Assembly (NCBI GenBank): GCA_030428945.1
Contig: JAUIEC010000005.1
Location: forward strand, 1-64,000
Origin: Phycisphaerae bacterium
Lineage (GTDB): Bacteria; Planctomycetota; Phycisphaerae; UBA1845; Fen-1342
DNA: 64,000 bases
Direction of reading: 5' to 3'
Part shown: in pieces, positions 55,412 through 64,000 of the stretch
How the letters are laid out: the number at the start of each line of letters is the position of its first letter
How positions within the stretch are numbered: the stretch's first letter is position 1
The notes under the pieces: model-generated
The model's input: only the letters and a program-made list of their open reading frames with translations
The model's database searches: none
What the model was told of the DNA's origin: nothing
Translations under genes and position numbers: made by a program

Positions 55412-56058
55412 GCGTTTTCGTCAAGAAACCGCGACGCCGAGCCCAGCACATCACGCAGCAGGTCCCGGGCCCGGGCCCGCAGCATGAACGCCGCCGAACG
55501 CGACAGGCCGAGCGCCTCGGCCACCTGCCGGCCCGTCTGCCCCTGCAAATCGAACAGACGGATTGCCTGCTCGTAATGCGACGGCAGCAACGCCAGGGCC
55601 TGCTCGATCGTCGCCCGGGCTTCACGAGCGGCGGCCGTCCGACTCGGCGTCGTGGTCGTGACCCCCAGCAGCCCACACAGCGAGATGTACGATTCTTCCG
55701 AACCGGCCGGAACCGTGACGCGCTGGGTTGGCGGCGGACGCTTCTGGCGGTCCAGCTCACGGACAGCGTCAATCAGGTTGTTCCGGGCAATGTGCCGCAG
55801 CCAGGCACAGAAGGCGGCGAAGGTGTCACCGACGAAACGGTCGAACCGGGCGAAGGCCTCCATGTAGGTCACCTGGAGAACGTCGTCGACCTCGAGCACC
55901 GGACTCCATTTCGGCTGAATCGAAAGTTGCGGACGGATCAACCCACCGGCCCGCGCCAGCAGATCCTCGAGCGCTTCCACGTCGCCTTCCTGCGCCGCCC
56001 GCAGGCGGGCATCGAGGCCTTCGTGCTCAGCCAGGGATGTCTCGTCGCTCGCACCCAT
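55408..56058 (-). CDS. ECF-type sigma factor, planctomycete type
   Basis: The 216-residue protein has region 2 (LEVDDVLQVTYMEAFARFDR, FAAFCAWLRHIARNNLIDAV) and region 4 (IEQALALLPSHYEQAIRLFD, GQTGRQVAEALGLSRSAAFM). It overlaps the receptor kinase gene by four bases, so the pair mirrors 46820/47425. The kinase may control sigma activity by phosphorylation, as known for some kinase-linked ECF groups. Confidence 0.85.
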   Translation of the reverse strand: MGASDETSLAEHEGLDARLRAAQEGDVEALEDLLARAGGLIRPQLSIQPKWSPVLEVDDVLQVTYMEAFARFDRFVGDTFAAFCAWLRHIARNNLIDAVRELDRQKRPPPTQRVTVPAGSEESYISLCGLLGVTTTTPSRTAAAREARATIEQALALLPSHYEQAIRLFDLQGQTGRQVAEALGLSRSAAFMLRARARDLLRDVLGSASRFLDENA

Positions 56059-56186
56059 CGGATCCGATCATACGCAGGCGACCAGCCGACCGAAAACAAG
56101 AAATCCCCGCCCCGCCCGTCAGCCTTGCCGGCCGGACACTTGACGGCTTGCCTAGAATATCTGGAAAGAAAGGACGGCCCCGCCCG

Positions 56187-56900
56187 ATGAACGACCTCCG
56201 TCACGACCTGCTCCATTGCCTGGCCGCCGCCGAACTGGCCTACGACCCCGATCCGCCCGCCGGAATCGTCCGCATCGAGCAGGGCGACTCGATCGCCCTA
56301 CTGCTCTCCCACGGCCAACGCCCGACCCTCGCCTTTCGCGGCAGCGAACCCACCCTCGGCGACTGGATCGACGACCTCGACTTCCGCTGGTCACCCGCCG
56401 CCGGGAATCCCGGCCGCGTCCACCGCGGCTTCCAAAGGGCCCTCGACCGCGTCTGGCGACCGCTGCTCGGAGTCCTCGCCGGCCTCGGGCCCCGCCCGCT
56501 CCGCATCACCGGGCACAGCCTCGGCGGCGCGCTGGCCACCCTGGCCACCGCCCGCCTTCGCCGGCAGGGTCACCCGATCGACCTGCTGTGCACCTTCGGC
56601 GCCCCGCGCGGCGGCGATGCGACCTTCGCGCGGACACTGCGGGACCAGCGGACCATCCGCGTCGCGACCCCGGGCGACGCCGTCTGCGAAGCACCGCCGC
56701 ACGGGTTCGGCTTCCGCCATGCCGGAGAACTCTATCTTGCCACCGAGAAAGAACTTATCCGGTCGCCGAACCCGCCCCGCCGGGCTTTCGAGATCCTGCG
56801 GGCCCACTTTGCCGCCCTGGCCGGAAGCGGCCCGGACGCCCTTCAGAGCCACCGTCTGGCGTGCTATCGGACGAGAATTGAAAAAACCGTCCCCGATTGA
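56187..56900 (+). CDS. Class 3 lipase-family hydrolase
   Basis: The 237-residue alpha/beta hydrolase has the nucleophile elbow ITGHSLGGALATLA (Ser in GHSLGG), a putative acid in RVATPGDAV, and a candidate His in LQSHRLACY. The oxyanion region is LAFRGSEPTLGDWIDDLDF, typical of lipase class 3. No signal peptide is visible, so it seems cytoplasmic. Divergent from the sigma gene. Lipid or ester substrates are likely. Confidence 0.85.
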   Translation: MNDLRHDLLHCLAAAELAYDPDPPAGIVRIEQGDSIALLLSHGQRPTLAFRGSEPTLGDWIDDLDFRWSPAAGNPGRVHRGFQRALDRVWRPLLGVLAGLGPRPLRITGHSLGGALATLATARLRRQGHPIDLLCTFGAPRGGDATFARTLRDQRTIRVATPGDAVCEAPPHGFGFRHAGELYLATEKELIRSPNPPRRAFEILRAHFAALAGSGPDALQSHRLACYRTRIEKTVPD

Positions 56901-57008
56901 CGTGAAATTCACATCCGAACCGTCTATATCAGGCGAACGTAAATGAGTGGAAGCACGCCCTGTGTGCGCCCCGATTTTCCGCCGCCCCCCGCCGCCGGGG
57001 GGAATGGA

Positions 57009-57323
57009 GTGACCGTGACGATCGACAGCCTGCTGATCCGAATCCGCGGCATCATCTGTGCCGCCCTGCTGGCCATCACCTCGCTGGCCGCCCCGCAGGC
57101 GCTCGCCCAGGAGAGCGAGTGGGAGGATCCGCGCCCGGTTGAGGTCCGTCAGGTCGAATCGGTCCGCCACGGCCACCTGCGGGTCGACCGCGACGGTGCC
57201 CGGCTCACGCCCTCCCCCAAGACGACCTGCAGACTGCTGCGCTCGAACGCACAGTGCCCCGTCGCGTCGGAACACCTCCGACGAGACCGGCGACACGGAC
57301 GCGGGCTCAACCTGCGCACGTAG
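57009..57323 (+). CDS. Possible small secreted protein
   Basis: From the GTG at 57009 the frame gives a basic start and hydrophobic core (RIRGIICAALLAITSLAAPQ) with a signal cleavage site after ALA, then 70 charged residues rich in Arg. GGAATGGA precedes the start. The mature part has no known motif. Confidence 0.35.
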   Translation: MTVTIDSLLIRIRGIICAALLAITSLAAPQALAQESEWEDPRPVEVRQVESVRHGHLRVDRDGARLTPSPKTTCRLLRSNAQCPVASEHLRRDRRHGRGLNLRT

Positions 57324-57433
57324 CCTCTCTCCCCCGCCGGCTCCGCTCCGGCCGAAATCACTGGCATTAACGGTTTCTATTGTTGAAGGTGCACCGAGTC
57401 GGACGGACTCGGGGCACGTTGGAGGAATCCCCC

Positions 57434-58078
57434 ATGATGGAAAATCTGATCGCGGGCATCAACCGCTTCCAGAACAAGGTTCACGCACCCCGTTCCGCGG
57501 AATTCGAAAAACTGGCCGACGGGCAGGAACCGTGGGCGCTGTTCATCACCTGCTCGGACTCGCGCATCGACCCCAACCTGCTGACCCAGACCAAGCCCGG
57601 CGAACTGTTCGTCATCCGCAACGCCGGCAACATGGTACCGGCCTTCCCGACCCCCGGCGGCGGTGAAGGCGGCACGCTCGAGTTCGCCGTCGCCGTTCTC
57701 GGCGTCCCGCACATCATCGTCTGCGGACACTCCGACTGCGGCGCGATGAAGGCGGCCCTCAGCCCCGAGGCGGCCGCCACGATGCCCTCGCTCAAGCAGT
57801 GGATCGAACTGACCCGCGAGACCGCCACCGAGGTCAACGCCCGCACCGACCTGGCCGCGCAGCCTGAGCGTCTGACCGCCGTCACCGAACGCAACGTGGT
57901 CGCCCAACTGGACAACCTGCGAACCTACCCGTGCGTCACCAAGGCGATCGCCGCCGGCGACCTGGAGCTGCACGGCTGGGTCTACGACTTCACCAACGGC
58001 GAAGTCCGGGCCTACGCCGAGAGCACCGGCAGCTTCGTTCCCCTCGCGGAAGCCTACCAGGGGGGTGTCCGCGCATGA
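57434..58078 (+). CDS. Beta-carbonic anhydrase
   Basis: The 214-residue enzyme interconverts CO2 and bicarbonate. Zinc ligands are Cys40 and Asp42/Arg44 dyad in TCSDSR, His99 and Cys102 in CGHSDCGAM; NAGNMVP is also conserved. It is full length, cytoplasmic, with GGAGG eight bases before the ATG. It overlaps the SulP transporter gene by ATGA, so bicarbonate uptake and hydration are coupled. Confidence 0.95.
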   Translation: MMENLIAGINRFQNKVHAPRSAEFEKLADGQEPWALFITCSDSRIDPNLLTQTKPGELFVIRNAGNMVPAFPTPGGGEGGTLEFAVAVLGVPHIIVCGHSDCGAMKAALSPEAAATMPSLKQWIELTRETATEVNARTDLAAQPERLTAVTERNVVAQLDNLRTYPCVTKAIAAGDLELHGWVYDFTNGEVRAYAESTGSFVPLAEAYQGGVRA

Positions 58079-59619
58079 GTCAGGCAACCTCTGAACAGGA
58101 CGCCGGAAAGACCTGGCGTTCGGACTTCGTGGCATCGGTCGTCGTCTTCCTCGTCGCCCTGCCACTCTGCATGGGTATCGCCATCGCCTCCGGCGCGCCG
58201 CCCGCAGCCGGTCTGATCACCGGCATCATCGGCGGCCTCGTGGTCGGCTGGATCGCGGGATCGCCGCTGCAGGTCAGCGGACCCGCGGCCGGGCTCAGCG
58301 TGATCGTCTGGGACCTGATCCAGACCCACGGCTTCGCCGCCCTGGGCGCGATCGTGCTGATCGCCGGCCTGATCCAGGTCGTCGCCGGGGCCTTCCGCCT
58401 CGGCCAGTGGTTCCGGGCGGTCTCGCCGGCGGTGATCCAGGGCATGCTGGCCGGCATCGGCGTGCTGATCTTCGCCAGCCAGTTCCACGTAATGGTCGAC
58501 GACTCGCCGGTCAAGTCCGGCCTGGTCAACCTGGCGACGATTCCTGCCGCCATCTGGAAGGGCATCATGCCGATGGACGGCTCGGTGCATCAGCAGGCGG
58601 CGTTGATCGGTCTGCTGACGATCGTCGGCATCATCGTCTGGCAGTTCATGCCCAGGCGGGCCCGCGTCCTGCCCGCCCCGCTGATCGCCGTGGTGGTCGG
58701 CACGGTCGCCGCCCACTTCATGGCACCGGAGATTCGCCGCATCGACGTGCCCGCCAACCTGCTCAGCGCCGTCCAACTGCCGTCCCTGACGGGCGTCGAG
58801 GCGACCTGGGCCACGCTCCTGCTGGCCGCCCTGGCCCTCGCGGTCGTCGCCAGCGCCGAAACGCTGCTGTGTGCCACCGCGGTCGACCAGATGCACCGCG
58901 GCCCGCGTACGAAGTACGACCGCGAACTGATCGCCCAGGGCGTCGGCAACATGGCCTGCGGCCTGGTCGGCGGCCTGCCGATGACCGGCGTCATCGTCCG
59001 CAGCAGCGCCAACGTCGACGCCGGCGGCAAGACCCGCATGTCCGCGATCCTGCACGGCGGCTGGCTGCTGATCTTCGTGGCCCTGCTGCCGGGCGTACTC
59101 CAGTTGATCCCGACCGCGGCCCTGGCCGCCCTGCTGGTCTACACCGGTTACAAGCTGGTCAACATCCAGGCGATTCGCAACCTGAAGCAGTACGGCTCGG
59201 GCGAAGTCTTCGTCTACGCCGCCACCCTCGGCGGCGTCGTCGCGATCGACCTGCTCAGCGGCGTCCTGATCGGTCTCGGCCTCGCACTGCTGAAGCTGCT
59301 GTACACCTTCAGCCACCTGGACATCGAGATCCGCGAAGAAGGCGACAAGGTCACCCTCGACCTGTACGGCACCGCCACCATGCTGCGGCTGCCCAAGCTC
59401 GCCGGCGTTCTCGAGAAGGTCCCCGCCTCGTGCGAACTGCACGTCCGGATGGATCACCTGCAGTACATCGACCACGCCTGCCTGAACCTGCTGGCCGACT
59501 GGGAGCGGCAGCACCACGCGACCGGCGGGCGACTCGTCATCGACTGGGAGGAACTGCGGGCCAAGTTCCAGACGCCTGCCCCCGGGGATGCAGCGGCCAA
59601 GAAGGCACGCGCGGCCTGA
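58075..59619 (+). CDS. SulP-family anion (bicarbonate) transporter with STAS domain
   Basis: The 514-residue membrane protein starts with the SulP motif FVASVVVFLVALPLCMGIAI and has about 12 hydrophobic segments (ALPTGL-like ITGIIGGLVVGWIAGSPLQV; LVGGLPMTGVIVRSSANVDA). The C-terminal 90 residues are a cytoplasmic STAS domain (VTLDLYGTATMLRLPKLAGV, LQYIDHACLNLLADW). Overlap with carbonic anhydrase points to bicarbonate as substrate and not sulfate; SulP/CA pairs of this type are common. Confidence 0.9.
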   Translation: MSQATSEQDAGKTWRSDFVASVVVFLVALPLCMGIAIASGAPPAAGLITGIIGGLVVGWIAGSPLQVSGPAAGLSVIVWDLIQTHGFAALGAIVLIAGLIQVVAGAFRLGQWFRAVSPAVIQGMLAGIGVLIFASQFHVMVDDSPVKSGLVNLATIPAAIWKGIMPMDGSVHQQAALIGLLTIVGIIVWQFMPRRARVLPAPLIAVVVGTVAAHFMAPEIRRIDVPANLLSAVQLPSLTGVEATWATLLLAALALAVVASAETLLCATAVDQMHRGPRTKYDRELIAQGVGNMACGLVGGLPMTGVIVRSSANVDAGGKTRMSAILHGGWLLIFVALLPGVLQLIPTAALAALLVYTGYKLVNIQAIRNLKQYGSGEVFVYAATLGGVVAIDLLSGVLIGLGLALLKLLYTFSHLDIEIREEGDKVTLDLYGTATMLRLPKLAGVLEKVPASCELHVRMDHLQYIDHACLNLLADWERQHHATGGRLVIDWEELRAKFQTPAPGDAAAKKARAA

Positions 59620-59648
59620 CCGCAGCGCGACCAGCGTCCTCTCCACCC

Positions 59649-59680
59649 GAGGTCGGGCGGCCCACCAGCCGTCCGGCCTC
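59649..59680 (+). terminator. Intrinsic terminator after the transporter gene
   Basis: GAGGTCGGGCGGC/GCCGTCCGGCCTC forms a 13-bp stem (two G-U pairs) with a 6-base loop, followed by GTTGTATTT. It ends the carbonic anhydrase/SulP operon and faces the convergent epimerase gene. Confidence 0.75.
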
Positions 59681-59707
59681 GTTGTATTTACGCGGACACG
59701 CCGGGCG

Positions 59708-60667
59708 CTACTCGGCCGCGACCGCCTCCGCCGCGAGCAACGCGCGGACCCAGGCGATCTCCGCCGCCAGGCCTTCGCGGAAACGCGTCCGCGGATCGAA
59801 CCCCAGCAGGTCGCGGGCCCGGTCGATCGTCGCCTTCGTCAGCAACTGGTCGCCCGGTCGCTTCGGCCGCGGCTCGATCCGCACCCGGGCCCCCAGCAGT
59901 TCCTCGACCAGCGCGATCCCGTCACCAGTTGAGAACTCCTCGTCGCTGCCGATGTTGATGATCTCGCCCGGCAGCGTTGCCGCCCGCTCCGCCGCCGCGG
60001 CCAGGCCGGCCACAGCGTCACCGACAAACGTGAACGACCGCCGATGCGCCGCGCTGCCCTCGTACAGCGGAAACGGCCGCTCCTCGAGGATCGCCCGGAT
60101 CAGGCGCGGAAACAGCTTCTCGGGTCGTTCGCGCGGACCGTACACCGAGAACAGCCGGATCGAGCAGGCCGGGAACCCTCGCTCACGCTGCCGCGCCAGG
60201 CAGGCCTGCTCGGCCGCCAGCTTGGTCACGCCGTAGTGCGAGGTCGGCGCCGGAACCGCGTCCTCCGATGCGGTCGCGTACCGGCCGTAGACCGAAGAGG
60301 TCGAGACATTGACGAGCAGCTTCAGCGCCGGCGATTCCTCCAGCGCCCGCAACAGGCGCTCGGTCGCGATCACGTTGTTCCGCAGGTAGTGCTCGAACGG
60401 AACATGCGCGGAGATCCCGGGCTGCGCGGCGAGGTGATAGACCACCTCGGCGCCGGCCACGGCTTCGGCCAGATCGTGCTCGGCCAGGTCCTCGTTCCGC
60501 ACCGTGATCCCCGCCGAGCGCAGCGCGTCCAGGTTCCGCTGCTTCTGGAACGGCGCGTAGTAGTCGGTCACGCAGTCCAGTCCGACCACCGCGTGTCCGG
60601 CCGCCCGCAGCGCCTCGGCCAGGTGAGAGCCGATAAACCCCGCCGCACCCGTGATCAGAACTTTCAT
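59708..60667 (-). CDS. NAD-dependent sugar-nucleotide epimerase/dehydratase
   Basis: The 319-residue extended SDR enzyme has the NAD motif GAAGFIGSH (7-15) and catalytic YGVTK with Ser in VSTSSVYG, as in UDP-glucose 4-epimerases and UDP-glucuronate epimerases (start VLITGAAGFIGSHLAEALRA, DYYAP). The exact sugar is not certain; DCVTDYYAPFQK resembles UDP-glucuronate epimerases. Cytoplasmic, surface-polysaccharide precursor supply. Divergent to the glycosyltransferase. Confidence 0.85.
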   Translation of the reverse strand: MKVLITGAAGFIGSHLAEALRAAGHAVVGLDCVTDYYAPFQKQRNLDALRSAGITVRNEDLAEHDLAEAVAGAEVVYHLAAQPGISAHVPFEHYLRNNVIATERLLRALEESPALKLLVNVSTSSVYGRYATASEDAVPAPTSHYGVTKLAAEQACLARQRERGFPACSIRLFSVYGPRERPEKLFPRLIRAILEERPFPLYEGSAAHRRSFTFVGDAVAGLAAAAERAATLPGEIINIGSDEEFSTGDGIALVEELLGARVRIEPRPKRPGDQLLTKATIDRARDLLGFDPRTRFREGLAAEIAWVRALLAAEAVAAE

Positions 60668-60764
60668 GCCGCGCGCCTCCCAGTCGGTCCTGTGAACCTG
60701 CTATTATTCGAGACGGGCAGGCCGGGTCAACGTCCGAAAACCGGCCACCATCGCGGAGTCTGAC

Positions 60765-61859
60765 TTGTACGAATCCTCATCCCGCGCGACCGCCGAACTC
60801 GATCTCTCGGTGATCGTTCCGCTTTACAACGAAGAAGAGAACATCGAACCGCTCTGCGCGGAACTGCTCGAGGTCCTCGAACCGACCGGCATTCGCTACG
60901 AGGTGATCCTCGTGGATGACGGCAGCGGCGATTCGACCCTCACGCGGGCCCTCGAGATCGTCAGACGCCAGCCGACCTTCCGCCTGATCGAGTTCCGCCG
61001 CAACTTCGGACAGACGGCCGCGATGGCCGCCGGCATCGACCACGCCCGCGGGCGCGTCCTGATCCCGATGGACGGCGACCGCCAGAACGACCCGCGCGAC
61101 ATCCCCGGCCTGCTCGAAACGCTCGACGGCCCGCCCGCCTACGACATCGTCAGCGGCTGGCGGAAGGACCGCCAGGACAAGCTCTGGACCCGCCGCGTTC
61201 CGTCGCAGATCGCCAATGCGATGATCCGCCGCTTCACAAACGTCCCGATCCACGACTTCGGCTGCACCCTCAAGGCCTACCGCCGTGAGGTGATCCAGCC
61301 TCTCAGCCTCAGCAGCGACCTGCACCGCTTCCTGCCCGCCCTGGCGGTCTGGCACGGCGCGAAGATCACCGAGAAGGTCGTCAACCACCGCCCGCGCACC
61401 GCCGGCGTCACCAAGTACGGGCTGATGCGGACCTTCCGGGTGCTGCTCGACCTCGTGATCGTCAAGTTCCTCGGCTCGTACATGGCCAAGCCGCTGCTGT
61501 TCTTCGGGCGACTGGCCTTCCTCGCCTTCGGGGCCGCCTTCGTCACGCTGCTGATCGCGGTCGGTCAGCGCTACGGCTACTTCTTCCAGCCGATCCAGGC
61601 CGACGGGCTGGGGCTGCACCTGAACCGCAACGTGCTGACCACCCTGTCCGCCCTGCTGGCCTTCAGCGGATTGCAGTGCGTCCTGTTCGGGCTGCTGGCC
61701 GAGATCCTCGTGCGGATCTACCACCAGAACCGCAACATGCCGATGTACAGCGTCCGGACCGTGCACGCGTCCGACGCCGTCGTGCAGCAGGCCACCCGCC
61801 CGGCCGAACCCGGACCGGCGGATCCCGTCGCCCCCGCTGCCCGCCCGAGCCATTCCTGA
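60765..61859 (+). CDS. Polyprenyl-phosphate glycosyltransferase (GT2, DPM1/GtrB-like)
   Basis: The 364-residue protein has a GT-A domain with SVIVPLYNEEENI, VILVDDGSGDST, the metal motif region PMDGDRQNDP and the GWRKDRQDK loop, followed by two TM segments at about 242-265 (LLFFGRLAFLAFGAAFVTLL) and 287-312 (LTTLSALLAFSGLQCVLFGL). It makes a polyprenyl-phosphate sugar at the inner membrane. The start is TTG with GGAG six bases upstream. Next to the divergent epimerase, so both serve surface glycan synthesis. Confidence 0.9.
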   Translation: MYESSSRATAELDLSVIVPLYNEEENIEPLCAELLEVLEPTGIRYEVILVDDGSGDSTLTRALEIVRRQPTFRLIEFRRNFGQTAAMAAGIDHARGRVLIPMDGDRQNDPRDIPGLLETLDGPPAYDIVSGWRKDRQDKLWTRRVPSQIANAMIRRFTNVPIHDFGCTLKAYRREVIQPLSLSSDLHRFLPALAVWHGAKITEKVVNHRPRTAGVTKYGLMRTFRVLLDLVIVKFLGSYMAKPLLFFGRLAFLAFGAAFVTLLIAVGQRYGYFFQPIQADGLGLHLNRNVLTTLSALLAFSGLQCVLFGLLAEILVRIYHQNRNMPMYSVRTVHASDAVVQQATRPAEPGPADPVAPAARPSHS

Positions 61860-62227
61860 CGCGCCGGCGGAACGAGTCCCCCGGGCAGGAACTGCGCGAT
61901 GCCAACGCCGCCATCGCCCCTGGCGGGCCCTCCGCCGGCGGTTCGATCCGGCCGCCCCGGTCCCCCGGCGGAGGACGCCGGCCGACTCGGACAACCGGTC
62001 GCCTCGCCCCGGTGTGCCTGACGGCGCGCCAAACTCGGCCGATTTCGCCCGCCACCCCGCCGGGATCGGTTCCCAGCCCACGCGGAGATCGGTACACTCC
62101 GTGGTTCCGAAACGGCGGTGAGACGGCCTGACCGGGTCGCCAACGGATATTTTTCCGGGAAACCGCCAATCGGGCCCGGCTGGGATGACGATCCAACGGA
62201 AAACCAGGCCCCGAGCAGCGGAACGAG
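61860..62227. other. Intergenic region with GC-rich dyad
   Basis: CCTCCGCCGG (61929-61938) and CCGGCGGAGG (61965-61974) are inverted around 26 GC-rich bases, a possible Rho-independent-like end of the glycosyltransferase unit without T run. The rest should carry the promoter of the E1 gene; no gene is supported. Confidence 0.4.
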
Positions 62228-64000
62228 ATGCGCGACCACGACCCTCTCCCGAACAGTCTCAGTCTGCCCTTTATCGAGGCGCTACAGGCTGATTACGAAC
62301 GCGACCCCGCCTCGGTCGAGCCGCGCTGGCGAAGCTACTTCGACCAACTGCGGAACGGACACCCCGGCGGTGAAGCCCGGCTCGGGCCGCGCTTCCGGCC
62401 GCGTTCGATCTTCGCCGGCGGACCGGGGACCGCCTCGGATTCGACCCTGGCGGACGCCCGGCAGGACCGGGTCGACCAGATGGTCCGGGCCTTCCGCGTC
62501 CGCGGGCACATGATCGCCCGCCTTGATCCGCTCAAGCGTGAGCGGCCGAGCCCGCCGGAACTGGAACCCTCCTTCTACGGCTTCACCGAAGCCGACATGC
62601 AGGAGCCGTTCAGCAGCCGGACGATCAAGGGCCCCGACGTCCGTACGCTGGGCGAGATCGTCGCCCGCCTGCAGAGCACCTACTGCCGCTACATCGGCGT
62701 GCAGTTCATGCACATCGACGAGTCGCGCGTCCGCCACTGGCTGCAGGAACGGATGGAAGGCTCGGAGAACCGCTGCACGCTGTCGCGCCGCGAGCAGTTC
62801 CGGATCCTGACGCGCCTGACCGACGCGACCATCTTCGAGGAGTTCATCCAGACCAAGTTCGTCGGCGCCAAGAGCTTTTCGCTCGAAGGCGGCGAGAGCC
62901 TGATCCCGCTGCTCGACCTCGCGATCGAGAAGGCCGGCTCGCAGGGCATCGACGAAATCGTGATCGGCATGCCGCACCGCGGACGCCTGAACGTGCTGGC
63001 CAACATTCTCGGCAAGAGCCCGCTCCAGATCTTCCGCGAGTTCCGCGACCTCGAGGTCCAGGAGAACATCGGCCGGGGCGACGTCAAGTACCACCTCGGC
63101 TACCACGGCGACTGGCGCACCTCGGAAGGCAAGGACGTGCACGTCGCGCTGTGCTTCAACCCCAGCCACCTCGAGTTCGTCAACCCGGTCGCGATGGGCC
63201 GCATGCGGGCCAAGCAGGACCGCATGGGCGACAACCGCCGCGAACGCGGCATGGTCGTGCAGATCCACGGGGACGCCGCCTTCGCCGGCGAGGGCATCGT
63301 CCAGGAGACGCTGCAGCTCAGCGAACTGGAGGGCTATCGCACCGGCGGATCGCTGCACGTGATCGTCAACAACCAGATCGGCTTCACCACGCCGCCGGAC
63401 CAGGCCCGCTCGAGCATCTACGCCTCCGCGATCGGCAAGATGCTGCAGATCCCGATCTTCCACGTCAACGGCGAGGAACCCGAGAGCGTCGCCCAGGTCG
63501 TCAACCTGGCGATGGACTTCCGCCGCGAGTTCCAGCGCGACGTGATCATCGACATGTACTGCTACCGCAAGCGCGGCCACAACGAAGCCGACGAACCCGC
63601 CTTCACCCAGCCGCAGATGTACAAGGCGATCCGCAAGAAGCGCAGCGTCCGCGAATCCTACCTGCGGCACCTCGTCAAGCTCGGCGAGGTCACCGTCGAG
63701 CAGGCCGACGAAATCAAGAAGCACCTGACCGAGTCGCTCGAACGGCATCTCTCCAACGCCCACGGCACCGACCGCCCGAAGGCGCCCTCCGGACGCCCGA
63801 GCATCCTCGGACGCATCTGGCAGGACTACCACGGCGGCCCCGACGGCGACGTCCCCGAGGTCGACACGTCCCTGCCGGTCGAAAAGCTGGCCGACCTGTC
63901 GCACCGCCTGACCGTGATTCCCGAGGGCGTCACGCCGCACCCCAAGATGAAACGACTGCTCGCGACCCGTGCAAAGATGGCCGCCGGCGAGCAGGGCTAC
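62228..64000 (+). CDS. sucA: 2-oxoglutarate dehydrogenase E1 component (partial, runs off window)
   Basis: 591 codons are present without a stop. The N-terminal segment SLPFIEALQADYERDPASVE and RWRSYFDQL is the E2-binding start of this E1, and FYGFTEADMQEPFSSRTIKG, EFIQTKFVGAKSFSLEGGES and IGMPHRGRLNVLANILGKSP are core ThDP-enzyme motifs of SucA, as are FNPSHLEFVNPVAMG and NNQIGFTT. About 350 residues at the C-terminus lie beyond the window. It decarboxylates 2-oxoglutarate in the TCA cycle. The ATG is preceded by GGAACGAG. Typical chromosomal backbone gene. Confidence 0.95.
   Translation, partial: MRDHDPLPNSLSLPFIEALQADYERDPASVEPRWRSYFDQLRNGHPGGEARLGPRFRPRSIFAGGPGTASDSTLADARQDRVDQMVRAFRVRGHMIARLDPLKRERPSPPELEPSFYGFTEADMQEPFSSRTIKGPDVRTLGEIVARLQSTYCRYIGVQFMHIDESRVRHWLQERMEGSENRCTLSRREQFRILTRLTDATIFEEFIQTKFVGAKSFSLEGGESLIPLLDLAIEKAGSQGIDEIVIGMPHRGRLNVLANILGKSPLQIFREFRDLEVQENIGRGDVKYHLGYHGDWRTSEGKDVHVALCFNPSHLEFVNPVAMGRMRAKQDRMGDNRRERGMVVQIHGDAAFAGEGIVQETLQLSELEGYRTGGSLHVIVNNQIGFTTPPDQARSSIYASAIGKMLQIPIFHVNGEEPESVAQVVNLAMDFRREFQRDVIIDMYCYRKRGHNEADEPAFTQPQMYKAIRKKRSVRESYLRHLVKLGEVTVEQADEIKKHLTESLERHLSNAHGTDRPKAPSGRPSILGRIWQDYHGGPDGDVPEVDTSLPVEKLADLSHRLTVIPEGVTPHPKMKRLLATRAKMAAGEQGY

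Noticed and set aside
58407..60236. 609-residue plus-strand frame inside the SulP gene and beyond
   Set aside because: Arg/Pro-rich shadow of the transporter frame and of the minus-strand epimerase.
62282..63940. 552-residue minus-strand frame at the right end
   Set aside because: Opposite to the E1 gene, which has unmistakable family motifs on the plus strand; the plus frame has no stop because the window ends.

Overview
The window most likely comes from a planctomycete, probably of the Phycisphaerae type. This rests on family content, not on any search: secreted proteins ending or starting in dockerin-like Ca-binding repeats, a planctomycete-style prepilin, large Ser/Thr kinases paired with ECF sigma factors, a twin-FHA protein, a PEP-CTERM protein and GC-rich coding DNA on the right side.

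There are two halves. Positions 1 to about 41,270 are accessory DNA: lower GC, many transposase fragments and pieces of integrated elements. Positions 41,271 to 64,000 are a GC-rich chromosomal backbone. The boundary is the tmRNA gene ssrA (minus strand, 41271-41642, tag peptide ANDGYRLAA), whose 3' end is the integration target.

Accessory half, left to right: two convergent LamG-domain genes inside an inverted repeat (1-2165); a two-TM protein and a TPR protein that share an N-terminal membrane module, the TPR gene having its last 16 codons cut off by an IS3-type remnant (2503-6474); a methyltransferase/cupin/membrane operon (6884-8804); mobilisation and replication remnants (MobF relaxase lacking its catalytic N-terminus, RepL-like initiator; 9185-12955); a four-gene export operon of prepilin, dockerin protein, lipoprotein and secreted protein (13835-18239); fragments of ParB, ISL3 and IS1380 genes; a compact four-gene cassette of dual-ATPase kinase, response regulator, unknown protein and adenine-specific DNA methyltransferase (19763-25301), the best candidate for an undescribed system; a complete IS3-family element (25490-26941); and a ParB, VirD4-like coupling protein, DnaJ-like protein, excisionase, integrase block (30176-36007).

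A second small element (36082-41294) lies between two identical 24-bp copies of the ssrA 3' end. It carries a Rep_trans-type replication initiator followed by two long hairpins, a HEPN-domain protein, a ribbon-helix-helix regulator, an excisionase and an integrase whose reading frame ends inside ssrA. This is the layout of a small replicating satellite-like island with a possible defence cargo.

Backbone half: ssrA, a twin-FHA coiled-coil protein, tRNA-Val, a PEP-CTERM protein, two sigma-factor/Ser-Thr-kinase pairs interleaved with two dockerin proteins (one kinase and one dockerin protein share an extracellular domain), a class 3 lipase, a beta-carbonic anhydrase/SulP transporter operon, a sugar-nucleotide epimerase, a membrane glycosyltransferase, and the start of the 2-oxoglutarate dehydrogenase E1 gene, which runs off the window.
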